Below, piece after piece: positions 13,105 through 13,115 of a stretch of DNA of 13,115 nucleotides (position 1 is its first letter; the number at the start of each line of letters is the position of its first letter). This DNA is from DASWIP01 sp036397635 (GTDB taxonomy: Bacteria > Actinomycetota > AC-67). Where the stretch lies: the NCBI GenBank assembly GCA_036397635.1, contig DASWIP010000025.1, positions 1 to 13,115 of the forward strand, given 5' to 3'. The position numbers and the translations under genes are program-made. Below the pieces are notes generated by a model. It was not told the origin of the DNA. It did not search any database and was given only the letters and a program-made list of their open reading frames with translations.

Positions 13105-13115
13105 GGGCGGCGGGC

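Overview
The window is GC-rich, gene-dense chromosomal DNA. It most resembles an uncultured actinobacterium (Actinomycetota). The clues are strong GC bias at third codon positions, frequent GTG/TTG starts, a fused biotin carboxylase/BCCP acyl-CoA carboxylase subunit, an F420-type luciferase-like oxidoreductase, and promoters with short or absent leaders. No rRNA, tRNA, CRISPR array, phage gene or intact transposase was seen.

Left part (1-3383): the 3' end of an acyl-CoA carboxylase alpha subunit is followed after 10 nt by an ATP-grasp protein. Next comes a two-gene toxin-antitoxin module (ribbon-helix-helix antitoxin, PIN-domain toxin). It is separated from a convergent EamA-type exporter by a palindromic element of about 165 bp (element A).

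Regulatory centre (3394-4922): a TetR regulator lies just upstream of the exporter on the minus strand. It is divergent from a four-helix membrane protein and an overlapping PaaI-type thioesterase. Between them are two identical 17-bp operator repeats that overlap a clear TTGACA/TAATAT promoter. This suggests one TetR-controlled divergent unit.

Metabolic and signalling part (4965-9061): an amidohydrolase, a soluble GAF-PAS histidine kinase with no response regulator nearby, and a minus-strand pair of redox enzymes (nitroreductase, then LLM flavin/F420 oxidoreductase).

Right part (9154-13115): a small secreted-protein gene broken by two compensating single-base indels; two more palindromic elements head to tail (B and C); two secreted or surface proteins of unknown function; a small membrane protein; an AlkA-like DNA glycosylase; and a divergent thiol-dependent glutathione peroxidase.

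The most notable signal is the repeat family. Elements A (2269-2436) and B (9529-9698) share two long identical sequence blocks and the same predicted hairpin architecture, with compensatory base changes between copies. Element C (9702-9863) shares only the terminal inverted repeat. All lie between convergent genes, and their ends abut or supply the TAG stop codons of the flanking genes. They could be a non-autonomous mobile palindrome, a structured RNA, or bidirectional 3'-end elements.
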